A stretch of DNA of 64,000 bases, from the NCBI RefSeq assembly GCF_022682495.2, contig NC_071393.1:103219010-103283009 (forward strand), given 5' to 3'. Both the position numbers and the translations under genes were made by a program. The notes beneath the pieces are model-generated. The model saw only the letters and a program-made list of their open reading frames with translations, was not told where the DNA came from and searched no databases. The DNA is from Desmodus rotundus. Lineage: Eukaryota; Chordata; Mammalia; Chiroptera; Phyllostomidae. This document shows positions 44,153 through 55,837 of the stretch, piece after piece. Within the stretch, counting starts at the first letter, position 1, and the number at the start of each line of letters is the position of its first letter.

Positions 44153-44696
44153 TTGGGTTGGCTAAAAAGTCCTTATGGTTTTTTCCATAAAATAAAATAC
44201 ACATTTTCCATTTTCACCAATAACTTTATTGACTTGCATATTTTGAGTATGTCAGCTATCTCCCACGTGGTATAACGTTGATTTTTCTCAATGTCTCGAT
44301 TGATCGCTATCAACTTCAACTGGTCTACCTGATCGTGGAGCATCGTCCAGAGAGAAATCTCCAGCATGAAATTTCACAAACCTCTTTTGACATGTTTGAT
44401 CAGTCACAGCACCTTCTCCATACACTGCACAAATCTTTCTTTGCATTTCAGTTGTGTTTTTCCCACTCTTGAAATAATAAAGCATAGTATGCCAAAATAT
44501 TGCTTATTTTCTTCCATCTTCAATATTAAAATGGCCACACAAAAATTCACCAATTTCGATAATTTTTTTTAAGTGCAGGCTGATATGACAGCTGTCACAA
44601 TACAATCTAACAAAATTGTTTCAAAAAAAGTTAAAGATAACTAAGTGCTGCTAGAGCTAACTTATGGAAAAGCAAACAACCTCTTTGGCCAACCAA
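44153..44696 (-). mobile_element. Deleted mariner element, copy 2, with transposase remnant
   Basis: About 544 bp, inverted relative to copy 1. TA at 44151-44152 precedes TTGGGTTGGCTAAAAAG; the right end is the complement of TTGGTTGGCCAAAGAGG. On the minus strand an open frame (44288-44485) keeps the N-terminal helix-turn-helix part of a mariner transposase, with KICAVYGEGAVTDQTCQKRF and DAPRSGRPVEVDSD. A frameshifted continuation reads YTTWEIADILK and then jumps to the 3' terminal region at KMENVYF, as in copy 1. The catalytic domain is absent; a full mariner would be about 1.3 kb. Confidence 0.92.
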
Positions 44697-44814
44697 ATTT
44701 ATGACATTTATTTTATATATCAAGAACTTTGTGCATAAGGAAAATGTCATCAAAAATCAGTAAAGAAAAGATGAATCATTTGGACTATGATTCTCTGTTG
44801 GAAAACTGATTCAC

Positions 44815-45765
44815 TATGTGAAGAAAAATAAAATTTGATCTCCACCTAAAAAGATGAACTTCAGAGAGAATTAGAGATATCAATGGGAAAGATAAAATTA
44901 AAAGGCTAACATAAGAAAAATATTGGAAAATATCTTTGTGAACTTAGTGTGAGAAAGGATTTGTTTTTAAAATTTTAAAGACATAAACCGTAAGAGAGAA
45001 AATTGACAGACTTGATGAAAAATAAAGTCATTTAACAAAGGGCACCTCAAAGTTAACAAATGGGTGACATATAAGAAAAGGATATTTGTCCTGAGTCAAA
45101 CCAACAAGATATTAATTTCTAGACTATACAATAAACTGCAAGTCAATAAGAAAAAACTGTGAACTCCAATAGAAAACTGGTCTAATGATACAAATGTCAA
45201 TTCATAGTAAAGAGCATAGAAAGAGCTAACGAACACATGGGAAAATAGGCAACACTAATAACCAGAGATATGTACATTAAAATCATTAAATAACTTCTAT
45301 GTCCATCAGGCTGTACAAAATTGGGAACTCAGATCACGACAAGTGTTGGAGACTCTCTGGGGAAGCACAGCTATGCTATAATGTAAGCTGATGCTGTTTA
45401 CAGGGTATACCTGAGGGCAGTTCTCACGTGAGTCCCAAAATGATTATGTTCAAGGATGTTCATGGCACACTTCATTACAATGGAGATTTCTAATGAGGTC
45501 GGCAAAAACAAGGTAGATGCATGTAACAGTTACATAGTGGTCAAAAGCAATGAGCCACAAGTACATAGGCCAACAAGAACACATCTTAAAACCAGTGAGG
45601 AAAGAAAAATTAGAACTGGAATGAGACCTATGTATGTACAACATCACTTATTTATATTAATATCATACATATACAAAAAAGTGCATATCTTCCAAGGATA
45701 CGTACATATCCAAGGAAAACCCTGATCTGCATGAGAGGAGGTGCCCATGGGAACATGAGGATGAA
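44815..45765 (+). repeat. Old L1 LINE fragment
   Basis: Diverged ORF2-end and 3' region of an ancient L1: a stretch like CAATAAACTGCAAGTCAATAAGAAAAAAC, then ACACATGGGAAAATAGGCAA, then CCAGAGATATGTACATTAAAATCA and a TTCATGGCACACTTCATTACAATGG block. Stops in all frames. It begins about 120 bp after the mariner copy. Confidence 0.55.
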
Positions 45766-45987
45766 TAGGAATGCAGTGGGACTGATGATGCTGTGACGTG
45801 AACTGAAGAATAAGATCAGCTCAACTGTCTTTACCTGAGGTTAAAGATAAAATCCCTCTAGTGGAAAAGTTTAATGAGAATTATTTTTGAATATACTAAG
45901 ACCAACAACAAAGAGAGGCACCGTGCAAAAATTAAATTAAATGGTCACTTTAGACTTTATCTAGAAGTTTCTCAAGAATAGATAACC

Positions 45988-46196
45988 CTTTCTGGCTGGT
46001 GTGGCTCAGTGGATTGGGCGCTGGCTGGTGAACCAGAAGGTCACCAGTCTGATTCCCAGTCAGGACACATGCCTGGGTTTCGGGCCAGGTCCCCAGTAGG
46101 GGGCGCACGAGAGGCAACCACACATTAATGTTTCCCTCCTTTTCCCTCCCTTCCCCCCTGTCTAGAAATAAATAAGTAAATAATCTTTTTAAAAAA
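45988..46196 (+). repeat. Ves SINE (bat)
   Basis: Head CTGGCTGGTGTGGCTCAGTGGA, B-box-like GTCTGATTCCC, body GCCTGGGTTTCGGGCC, and a tail with AAATAAATAAGTAAATAA. Flanks AGAATAGATAACC (45975-45987) and AGGATAGATCACT (46197-46209) look like a worn target duplication. Confidence 0.88.
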
Positions 46197-46209
46197 GGAT
46201 AGATCACTC

Positions 46210-47700
46210 CTTCTGCCTCATAAATTAGCATCATCAAGGGAGTGATTCTAAATATAAGCATTTCTTTATCGCATCTGTATTATGAAACTGGCACAGGGGA
46301 AAAAACATAGTGTGAGACATTTTATTAACAGACAGAACAAAAAGTTTATGTTTGTTCTTTAGGGCTAGTTTCAAAGAAAACCACTAGGACAGTGTAACAT
46401 AATAGCTTGGAGAAGTGATTAAGGGCCATTCACTGTACATGCAGACCACACCCACTCCAGGTAGTTCAGTGTATTTGCACCAGGAACAATTCTAATGGCC
46501 AAAATTATTAGAATCAACAACAAGGGCACCCATCTCTTTATTAACTCTATTTCTAATTTTGCTATTAGCAGTCATATAATGGTTAAATGAAGTATCATTT
46601 GAAAAGTACTTTCTATTTCAGTGATTCATAGTTACGATCATAAAGTTGATCAGTATATAATATTATAGTTATCATCATTTCAAAAGGACTTCAGTTCCAA
46701 AGGAATTTCATGATACTTGCAATATGACCCCTGTCTCTACAGAAAGAACTAGAAATGAATGACAGGACTGTGAGTTCTGCCCCTGTCAACTCTGAAGCCT
46801 TTGGCACGGTGTTGGGTGGTGTCGAACCCATGGGGCCCTGCTGATCCCGGAACAGCATCGTTGCTTCTCTCCATCCAGCCCTGTGCGGACTGTTGCCAGT
46901 GCATTACTAATTGAACATGATGGGCACTAGGTTGATTAAAGAGAAAATTGCATTCTACTTATCAAATGCTGATTAGCATAAGTAGCACATGTGCTTGCCT
47001 TCTCTTGCTGTGTTCAATAAACATTTCATTAGAAAAATGAATACTGTCACTTGGGAGATGGGCCTCTAATTCATAAACTTCTTACTTGGCATGTAATACT
47101 CAGAGGAACTTAATATATAGTCCATGGTGTGTGTGTATGTGTTGCCATATTTATTTGATGAATTCCCTAAAAAGACCTTGATCAATATTTCCCTTTTAAA
47201 ATAGGGGGAGTAAAAATGAAAAAGAAAGCAAGGTCCTGGCCCCACTGAGAAGAGCAGCTGATCCAGGCTCCCTGAGCAACAGACCAGAGTCCTCCTAGGA
47301 AGAGACACAAGAGACACCAGGAGCAGAGGCTGCTCTTCTCAAAAGACAGTGCCACAGTCCAGCTGCAAAGGACCTAGGAGAACCCAGCCCCCTGCTGCAG
47401 CTGCCTGAGCTCTAGGTCTAGTCTGGTTGCAGCTGCAGCCACTTTCCAGAGCAGCTGGGTGCCTCCCAAGCCCTACCAAAAGAAGCTGGAGGAAGGGAAG
47501 AGTAAAGGAAATTGGTGAGAATTGATGCTTTTCCCTCTGATATAGCTGACACCTTTTGGTGTGTCTTGCAATGGCTCCCTCAGTTTTAGAAACAGTTCTC
47601 CTGCTCAGCCTATCAACAAGGTAACATGGCTTGCACTTCATGACCTACCAGGGTCTTTGTTGATTGGATTTAGGTAGGTAGGATCACCTGTCTCAAGGTA
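46210..47700. other. Unassigned sequence
   Basis: AT-rich unique DNA; a (TG) stretch near 47127-47141. A 100-codon minus-strand frame at 47339-47641 has no domain. No gene was recognised. Confidence 0.4.
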
Positions 47701-47719
47701 GGTCAATTAATTCTTTCCT

Positions 47720-48520
47720 CAGATTTGGAACTGAGTCAGAGAGGTAGCAAGCTAAATTCCCATGTACCTGGAGTCATAGCAGGTATGCCATATTCCACCA
47801 CATGGACTACAGAGGCAGTGTGTCAGACAAAGAGCAAGCAAGACAGGAATGAAATTAAGCAGGGGGAAAAAAATGAAATAGAAAACCCAGAGGTTTTGCA
47901 CTTTAAGTTCAAGAGTCATGCCTTTGTCAACAAAATATCCCAAAGAAATGCAGATTGGAGAGACTTTCTTCAGGTGAAACAGTTCGCAAACCCAGGAAAT
48001 GCAGCCTCAGCCCCCAGTGGAAATTCAAAGTGAGTTCCACTGAGACAGAGGGAAGGGCACCTTTTATAGAGAAAGTTTCTCCCAGTTGGTCCAGTTTTAT
48101 GCAAACAAGATTTCTAGATTCATACAGCTCTAGTGGGTTTGAGTCCTGCATTCTGATTGGTCAGTATAGATGCAAATGTAGATACAAGTATGCAGCTCTG
48201 GTTGGATTGGGGCAGGTCTTGGTTCACTGGTTGAAAGATAAAACTAGGGCTTCCCTGGTTGATGCAGCTGGTTGATGGGCGGAGTTCTGGAAGTCAAGAT
48301 TCCAGTCCGAGCTTTTTCCTGGTATACAGAGTGTGTGAGGAGCCTCTGTTGGCAAATGGCTGCTAGGCTTATTATTCATAAATTTGGGCCCTTGCTTGAC
48401 CATGTGGAGTCCATCTCAGCAGATAAATTCCATCTTGGGGTTCACATCAAATGAATCTTCTCAGGGTTCACACCCTTGAGTCTGAATAAAAAAACCCTCT
48501 GAATCCTAAAATATTCCTCC
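47720..48520 (+). repeat. Possible solo LTR
   Basis: Contains, in promoter-like order, an inverted CCAAT box (ATTGG, 48156-48160), an octamer ATGCAAAT (48170-48177) and later a GAATAAAA signal near 48483. This composition resembles ERV LTRs. No terminal TG/CA pair with a target duplication could be fixed, so boundaries are approximate and the call is weak. Confidence 0.28.
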
Positions 48521-49670
48521 CAGTGTTACTTAAACCAGTTTGACTTGATTTCTTTTCTGTGAAACCATTGAGTCTTGACTAATTAACATTTTTTTTCTTC
48601 CAAGCTGCTTAAAGTGACTGAAAGAGTTCCAGGAATCATTTATCTGTGAGAGTCTAGTGCCAAGATGTCCAAAAAGTTAGAAGATTGAAAGCAGATGGCC
48701 AGACAGTAACTGACTTAGTAAAGAAAGTACAATTATTGACTTCCAGTCAAGATGGCAGTATAAACAGACACGGCTCATCTATTTGCACAACCACATCAAA
48801 ATTACAACTAAAATATAGAACAACTATGACCCAGAACTGTCAGAAATCAAGTTGAATGGAAGTCAGACTACTATGGAATTAAAGAAACCACATCCATCCA
48901 GACTGGTAGGAGGGGCGCAGATGAGTAATGGGGTGGTCCCACACCCACATATGATGGATAAAAATTCAAGAGAGATATCTCAGGAGCGAGGAGTGCCAGA
49001 CTCACACCAGCGCCCCTCCCCCCAGCCCAGGGTTCCAGTGCCAGGAAGATAAGTCCCCACAGCTTCTGCCTGCAAAAGCCCGCAGGGATTCAGTCAGTGG
49101 AAGAAACTTCTGGAGCCCCAAGAATTCATCTTAAAGAACCCACACACAGACTCACCTACTCAGACTCACTCCCTCTGAGCTCCAGCACTGGGGTGGCAGC
49201 TTGAAAGGCACCAGTGGTATACAGGGAGAGATTGAAGTATCTGGCATCAAGGCAAGCAGAGGCCATTGTCCCTTTGCTAAACTCTTCCCCCACAGAGTCT
49301 GCAAGCTGGTGCTATATCTGAGACACCATCAAACTGGCTACCACTTGGAGATCCCCAGAGACTCCGCCCCACTCAATTTACAGGCCCACCCAAGCTGCTT
49401 TTTCATATGAATGGCTGGTTTTGGCTTATGCTTCACAACTTCCTAAATCCTCTCAAACAAGCAACAGTTGGCCTCAGTGAGCCCCAGGCCCATCACTAGC
49501 AGCAGCCAGCTTCGATTCAAAGCTTGTCTTTGCCTGGGAATCTCCAAGCCCAGCACAAGTAGCAGCCATCTCAGATTGCTTTATAGCTCAGGCAGGATGG
49601 CCCCAGGCAAAACGCAGCTGGGGGCTGACCTTGGCCTGCACCACCTGGGAAACCCCAGGTCCAGTGTACC

Positions 49671-49735
49671 CACCATCCTGCCCCTGCACAGATACATACC
49701 ACATCAGAAGACCACCATCCTGCCCCTGCACAGAT
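49671..49735 (+). repeat. Short direct repeat in the half-L1 5' UTR
   Basis: The 23-mer starting CACCATCCTGCCCCTGCACA occurs at 49671-49693 and again at 49713-49735, a period of 42 bp. It is a local duplication inside the 5' UTR. Confidence 0.85.
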
Positions 49736-50029
49736 GATCCTCCATGGACAGTGGGCATTGGTGGTAAGTGGTCACAGTCAATCCTTACAGCTGAATGGCC
49801 TGGGTAAATCCCTCCCATTGATCTGCTAACAGCAACCAAGGCTCAACCACAAGACGAGGGAACACTCAGCCCACATGAAAGGTGCACCTTGTGTACCCAG
49901 CTCGGGTGATAGGGGAGGCTATGACATTAGGCCCTTAAGGACATATACTTCATTAGGCCACACTACCATGATACGGAGTTAAAGCAGCTCTACCCAATAC
50001 ATAGAAACAAACACAGGGAGGCTGCCAAA

Positions 50030-50880
50030 ATGAGGAGACAAAGAAACATGGCCCAAATGAAAGAACATATCAAAATTCCCCAAAAAGAAGTAAACAAAAT
50101 GGAAATAGCCAATCTATCAGATGCAAAGTTCAAAACACTGGTTATAAGGATGCTCAAGGAACTTGGTGAGGACCTCAGCAGCATAAAAAAGATTCAGTCA
50201 GAAATGAAGGATACACTAATTGAAATAAAGAACAATTTACAGGGAAACGACAGTAGAATGGATGAAGCAGAGAATCGAATCAATGATTTGGAACATAAGA
50301 AGGAAGAAAACAACAAACCAGTGAAACAAGAAGAAAAAAGAATCCAAAAACAATCCAAGAAACCTCTGGGACAACTTTAAGAAGTCCAACACTTGCCTGA
50401 TAAGGGTGCCAGAAGGAGAAAAGAAAAAGCAAGAAATTGGAAATCTATTTGAAAAGATAGTGAAATAAAACATTCCCAATTTTGTGAAGGAAATAGACAT
50501 GTGAGTCCAGGAAGCACAGAGCCCCAAACAAGATGGATGCAAAGAGGAACACACCAAGACACATCATAATTAAAATGCCAAAGGTTAAAGATAAAGAGAG
50601 AATTTTAAAAGCAGCAAGAGAAAAGCAGTTAGTTACCTACAGGGGAGTTCCCATAAGACTGTCAGCTGATTTCTCCAAAGAGACTTTGCAGGCTAGAAGG
50701 GACTGGCAAGAAATATTCAAAGTCATGAAAAGTAGGGACCTACAGTTAAGACTGTTCTACCCAGCAAAGTTATCATTTAGACTTGAAGGACAGATGAAGA
50801 GCTTCTCAGACAAGAAAAACCTAAAGATGTTCATTATCACCAAACCATTATTATATAAAATATTAAAGAGACTTATTTAA
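50030..50880 (+). pseudogene. L1 ORF1-like protein gene of the half-L1 (broken)
   Basis: The ATG at 50030 follows the usual ACACAGGGAGGCTGCCAAA context of L1 ORF1 starts. The first open part (50030-50380) is Lys/Glu-rich and helical, matching the coiled-coil region (IEIKNNLQGNDSRMDEAENR). After a shift and stops at about 50380-50530, the second part (50533-50880) has the RNA-binding and C-terminal domain motifs RHIIIKMPKVKDKERILKAA, REKQLVTYRGVPIRLSADFS and LQARRDW. Intact ORF1p is a trimeric RNA chaperone of about 340 residues. This copy cannot make it. Confidence 0.85.
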
Positions 50881-51024
50881 GAAAAAGAAGAACATCCAAA
50901 CTATGAATAATAAAATAGCAAAAATACATATCTATCAACAACTGAACCTAAAAAACAAAGTAAGCAAACAAGAAGAACTGAAACAGAATCATGGATACAG
51001 AGAGTGTTTTGATGATTGCCAAAT

Positions 51025-51048
51025 GGGAGGGGGGTGTGGGGGAGTGGG
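51025..51048 (+). other. G-rich tract able to form a quadruplex
   Basis: GGGAGGGGGGTGTGGGGGAG followed by TGGG gives four runs of three or more G in 24 bp, in the 3' UTR of the half-L1 element. L1 3' UTRs commonly contain such tracts. Confidence 0.7.
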
Positions 51049-51295
51049 CAAAGAGGTGAGGGGATTAAGAAGTACAAATAGGTAGTTACAGATTAGCCGT
51101 TGGGATGTAAAGTACAAAATAGGAAATGGAGTAGCCAAAGAACTTATACACATGACCCATGGACATGGCAGTTGTGAGGGGATTGCCTGAGAGTGTGGGG
51201 GGTGCTGGGTGGAGGGTGTAAATGGGGAAAAATCAGGACAATAGTAATAGCATAATCAATAAAATATATATATATTTTTTAAAAAGTAGAATTAT

Positions 51296-53095
51296 CATCA
51301 CCTGCAGACAGGAAAGGCCAAGATTAAAACAAAACAAGAGCAATGCCACGGAACCCAAGAAAGAGTCAGGATGGTACTGGACAGTATTAAAAAGAGCGAA
51401 TTATGGGGTGGGACTTTTACACTGAAGAATACAGTCCTGCATGTCCAATAAAGGAGCCAAGTGACCAGCCCTCCCTCACACCAGCAGAAGATAGGAGGGT
51501 GACTCTCTGGAGAAATTAAACTGGGGGGCTCCCCTGCCATGGACATGGGCCCACAAGGCAAGGAGGAGGGCAAGGGTGAAATGCTGCGCTGCAAGACAGA
51601 GGGGATAATCGACAGCTTGCATGCCGGATCAGGACCACCCAACCCCTTTCCTGCTCTTTCAGAATGCCAGGTGTTGCCTTATCCTTAATATGTCACATAC
51701 AGCCAGAAGCACAAACACCAACCAGCTGGAACAGACACTGGCCTTAGCACTGAGGCAAGGTCCTTCAGGCTTTTACCCTTTAGTTGCTAGGTTAGGAGGA
51801 GCTGGGGGATTCGGAAGAGTCAAGGTGACTAGAGTGAGCAGGGCACTTGGGAGCTCAGGGCAGTGACTTTATGCCACCAATCATGAGTTTCAATATATTA
51901 ACAAGCAGTATGGCTGCACTAGCGCGCACCAGCTGAATATCACCCCTGTTCACACCAGCAGGCAGGACATTAGAAAATCCTTCTCCGGTAAAACAATCTT
52001 CTGGTGAAAAATATGGAAAATGTAGGGTCCCAAAGTATAAAGACCAAGTCATGCCCACTCATGCCCAATAGTCAACAAAATTCTGCCTGTGTACATGAAG
52101 CTTCCAGTCGGCTTCTAGTACCTCGTGTTTAAACACAAATGGACGTGCCAGAACCACCTCACTTTTGGTGAAAGCCTCTGCCATGGAAGATGGGAACCAA
52201 ACTATAGATAATATATATAATTTATACAATTATATTTCTGCCTTTATATAGAAGTACAGAACTCTGAGGAAACAGAGATGAGGCAGGGAAGGGGCAGGGC
52301 ATGCGGAAAGACTTCCAAAACAACTAGAATTAACATCGTCAGAGGGCTAAGTGAAGAAATTGCAACCATAGAACAAAAACCAATACAGCATATACATTCG
52401 TTCATTTATTTACCAGCTACTTATTGAGCATCTATTATGTATCACACTGGTTTAGTGATCTCCTCCTACTTTCTACCTCCTAAGTCTCTCTAAATGGGTG
52501 CGGGCCCACCATCCCCACAGCCACCGCACTACGGCTGCCCTTATCACCTCTCCGCAGAACTCGAGCAACTGACTGAAGTCATCTCCCTGCCTCTAGTCTT
52601 GCTCTCCTATAACCCGCTGTTTACATTTAGACTGTAAACTCTCAGGATCCCTGGGATTTCCGCAGCCCAGAGAGAAGAGCTCAGAAAACTCAGCTTTGCA
52701 TATACAGCCCCCAATTCAGCAGTACCAGAGCGCTTGACATTCCCTGAAATTTCTGACGTTTCATAACTCCGTGCCTTGGAGCACATTCTGCCTGAAATCA
52801 ACTTCTCAACCTCATCCACATTGAGACAGCACCTCTTAAGTCACCCCGAGCCCAGGCAGCATTGACCATGCCCCCTCACTGCCGCTGTGCTCCTTCCCCT
52901 GGTGTGGGATGCTCGAGGCCAGGGACTGCCTCTCATGGGAGTGGGCGTGGCCTGGTCTTTGTGACTTAGGCCAGGGCTCAACACCTGGTGGAGAAATGTT
53001 TTTTGACCAAGTAGATGAATAGGTGGGTGGATAAATGAACTTAGAGTTAAATTAAAAATACCACTGACGTAGTAGTTCTAACTAATCATTTAAAA
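51296..53095. other. Unassigned sequence
   Basis: Unique DNA with an AT-rich part at 52202-52240. A short ancient repeat head (TTATTGAGCATCTATTATGTATC) lies at 52422-52444. Open frames up to 114 codons have no family signal. Confidence 0.4.
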
Positions 53096-53099
53096 TGTT

Positions 53100-53510
53100 T
53101 CTCTGCAGAAACAGAGCCCAGAAGAGTGGTTACTAGGTGAGAGAATTGAAGAGAAGTTGGTCCAAGGGTACAAACTTCCCGTGGTGAGGTGAGTAAGTTC
53201 CAGAAATCTGTTGTACGCCGTGTAACTATTATTATATATTTCGTAGTTAATAGTCATGTATTTTATATTTGAAAGTTGCTATGAGAGTATATCTTAAATG
53301 TTGTTGTTTTAACTACAGAAAAAGAAATGGTAATTATGTGACATGGTGCAGATGTTAGCTAATGCTCTGGTGGTAATTATTTTTGCAAAACGTACTTGTA
53401 TCATATCAACACCACTGTACACCTTAAATGTACACAATGCTATGTGCAAATCATATATAACCAGACATAACTAAATATGAAATAAAATGTTTGTCTTCAG
53501 GACACAAAAT
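53100..53510 (+). repeat. L1 LINE 3' end
   Basis: Shows AGAGTGGTTACTAGGTGAGAG, CCAAGGGTACAAACTTCCC, ATTTGAAAGTTGCTATGAGAG, ATGGTAATTATGTGACATGG and CACTGTACACCTTAAATGTACAC, the order of an old L1 3' UTR. Ends near GAAATAAAATG. Confidence 0.75.
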
Positions 53511-53514
53511 GCTT

Positions 53515-55570
53515 TCACATCTTGCATTAGCTATAAGAATTACTTTGCAGATTAACATTTTAAAATTATAGGCGATATATAAATGAATCTTCTTTATATA
53601 CTCTTACTATAAATGGCTGTACTACAGTCAAGTATATTAAAATTACCCACTAGAAATCAGAGCAACCATTTCCATCAGAGCCAATTTCTAAGACACATGA
53701 AGTATAAAATTAGACACGAAATGATACACTCCTTTTGAACTTCTTGTAAGTCCAAAATGTACCACAACTTGTTTACCTGACAGCTCAGCCATTAATTTCA
53801 GAAAGGCTAAAATGAATAACTACATGGGTTACAGTTGCCTTGCAGGAATCCCTCTGCTATAATCTCATAGTTTTTTCACCTAATTAATTTCCCCTTTCCT
53901 TGCACCAGAGTTTCATGAGTGTATCTTGTTTGGAGGAGATTAAGAGTCACACGCTTCATTAGCAAGGTGTAAATTATCAGTGAGGCCCTCTCCATCCACC
54001 TGCTTAATCGGGTTAATGAAGCACCTCTGCAGGGCCGTCCTGGTGCCGCCCTCCCCGCGCTCTCTCAGGTTTTACCTCCCTAGGCTGCTTCAAAAACAGA
54101 GACGTGTTTAAAGGTGCTATTGACCTGCTCTGTTTCCAACAAGGGAAACCTGGTCTCTGAAGTTCGGCCTCGCTTTGGTCTTTTGAAAGACAAAGATGTG
54201 GCTTGGGGAACCTTTCCAACAGGTGTTTTTACTATGTCCTTTCTGTCCCCTGCTCTTACTGCAAATTTGCCACAAGTGGGGCTTGAATGAACTCTGGAGA
54301 TCAGGACTGTGACCCTCCACTACAGAGTCCCAGTCTCCTCCCGAGGCCTCCAGAATAGCTGCACGAACATCGGGAAGGTAACCTTGCTCAGGGTTTCTTC
54401 TGGTTCTCTCTGCATTTGCGATCATCAGAGTAGCTTTTCTCTTTCTCCACTTCTAAGTTCATGAGTGTCGACTTAAAACTTCTGCCCCCTTTTTTTTTCA
54501 AATTATGATACTTCCCCATTAGCTGTGTTTAAGCTGATCCCCTCTACAATGTCCTTACTCATACAGGAAAATTCATGGTGTCTCTTCCAGCCCTTCAGTC
54601 TGCAAGCTGACGTGGAGCGTGCTTGCCTGAGGCCTGTAAAGACAAAAGGAGAGCACTCCGAGAGCCTAATGTGAGTACTTACTGTAACACACTTGAATCT
54701 GCTTCTGTTCCACTCTCCACTGCCACCCTTCCTCACCGGGAGAGCGAGCAAGCTTCACAGTCTTCCTCAGGTCCACACGTCGCTGAGTGGCAGCGCACCC
54801 TTGGGTTCCCTCTCTGGCAGCCTCTCAGGCCAAATTTTCAATGAACTTAAAATTAATTAGAGGTCAGCTTGGATGTCAGTGACTACCTTAGGGATTTTGT
54901 CAGAGAAAGAAGCCTATTGTGCTTAAATCCCTTGGCCTTTTGAATTAAATCTCTTCTTAGAATTCACCATCATCAGTTCACTGAAGTGCCCATCCCTGAT
55001 GGCAAATATGAAATGGTCCTGCTTTCTAGAACTCCCTGAAATATAAGACAACATGGTGGAGAAAAAAAAATTTAGCCTTTTTTTAGGAGAGTTCCTCCTT
55101 TCACCATCTGTATGTGACTTTGATTTGGAGCGAATGGGTTTGGGGGAAGGGAAGGAATAAAGATACCAGTAGAAGGAGATCTGTAAGTACATTCAACCTG
55201 TGCGCTTGTTTTGGATATTCAGGTGGAAACTACGAAGCACAGGTGCGCTAAAGGCTTTAGTTTCTACTCTAGTATTTACACCCTTCCGTTTATGTAACCT
55301 TTAGCACATTGAAACTCGAGCTCTTAAGGCCATGTCTCATATAGTGGTAGTTAACAGCATCCTTCAAAGATAAACACATACATGCGCACACACAAACACG
55401 GTCCACACACACCAGCACAGACACACACATCTAGTCCTATGTTTCATGGAAATCCTTTCCTGAGTTCCCTTTGACAGGGCAGTTTGAGGTGCATTACATG
55501 AATGAGCAGGCTGGTCCCTCCAGAGCGTCAACCCTGACAACGCAAGTGTAGTGGGGGATTTAGACATGTA
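53515..55570. other. Unassigned sequence
   Basis: Unique DNA, AT-rich to 53960 then more balanced. A possible acceptor/donor pair at about 54600-54670 (CCCTTCAG and GTGAGT) is weaker than the other candidate exons. CA-rich stretches occur at 55374-55435. Confidence 0.4.
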
Positions 55571-55583
55571 AGATTTTTCTTTT

Positions 55584-55824
55584 TCTTTTTCTCTTTTTGT
55601 TGTAAAATTGTATTTTATTTTTTTGAATATTTTTTGTTGTTCAAGTACAGTTGTCTCCATTTTCCCTCCACCACTTCCCCCCACCCCAGCCATCCCCACC
55701 TCCCACCCTCGATCCTACCCCCCTTTGGCTTTGTCCATGTGTCCTTTATATATATTATTTGACAACCCTTCTCCCTTCCCCCCCTCCAGTTATGCACCCC
55801 CCAACCCCCCCTCTGGTAACTGTC
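55584..55824 (-). repeat. Bat-type L1 3' UTR fragment, minus strand
   Basis: A T-rich left end, then TTTGTTGTTCAAGTACAGTTGTC and a long C-rich tract with CCTCCCACC and GGCTTTGTCCATGTGTCC, the complement of an L1 3' UTR common in bats. Exact 13-bp duplication AGATTTTTCTTTT at 55571-55583 and 55825-55837 shows a 5'-truncated retrotransposition. Open frames of 60-111 codons across it are composition artefacts. Confidence 0.85.
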
Positions 55825-55837
55825 AGATTTTTCTTTT

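Larger units (their letters stand above)
48738..51282 (+). mobile_element. Half-L1 (HAL1-like) retroelement
   Basis: A 2.55-kb LINE-derived element running from an L1-type 5' start (CTTCCAGTCAAGATGGCAG) to a polyadenylation-type tail (AATAAAATATATATATA plus T/A). Target duplication AAAGTACAATTAT (48724-48736) and AAAGTAGAATTAT (51283-51295), one mismatch. The 1.3-kb 5' UTR is followed by ORF1-like coding and then directly by a 400-bp 3' UTR with a G-rich tract; there is no ORF2, hence no endonuclease or reverse transcriptase. That is the layout of HAL1 elements, which rely on L1 proteins. An internally deleted L1 is the alternative. Confidence 0.82.

Noticed and set aside
49671..49735. CRISPR-like spaced repeat
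   Set aside because: Only two units, in a retroelement 5' UTR of a mammalian genome.
50237..50557. 106-codon minus-strand frame
   Set aside because: Antisense shadow of the half-L1 ORF1 region.
54600..54670. Possible exon between CCCTTCAG and GTGAGT
   Set aside because: The acceptor tract is interrupted and no frame or conservation signal supports it beyond chance.
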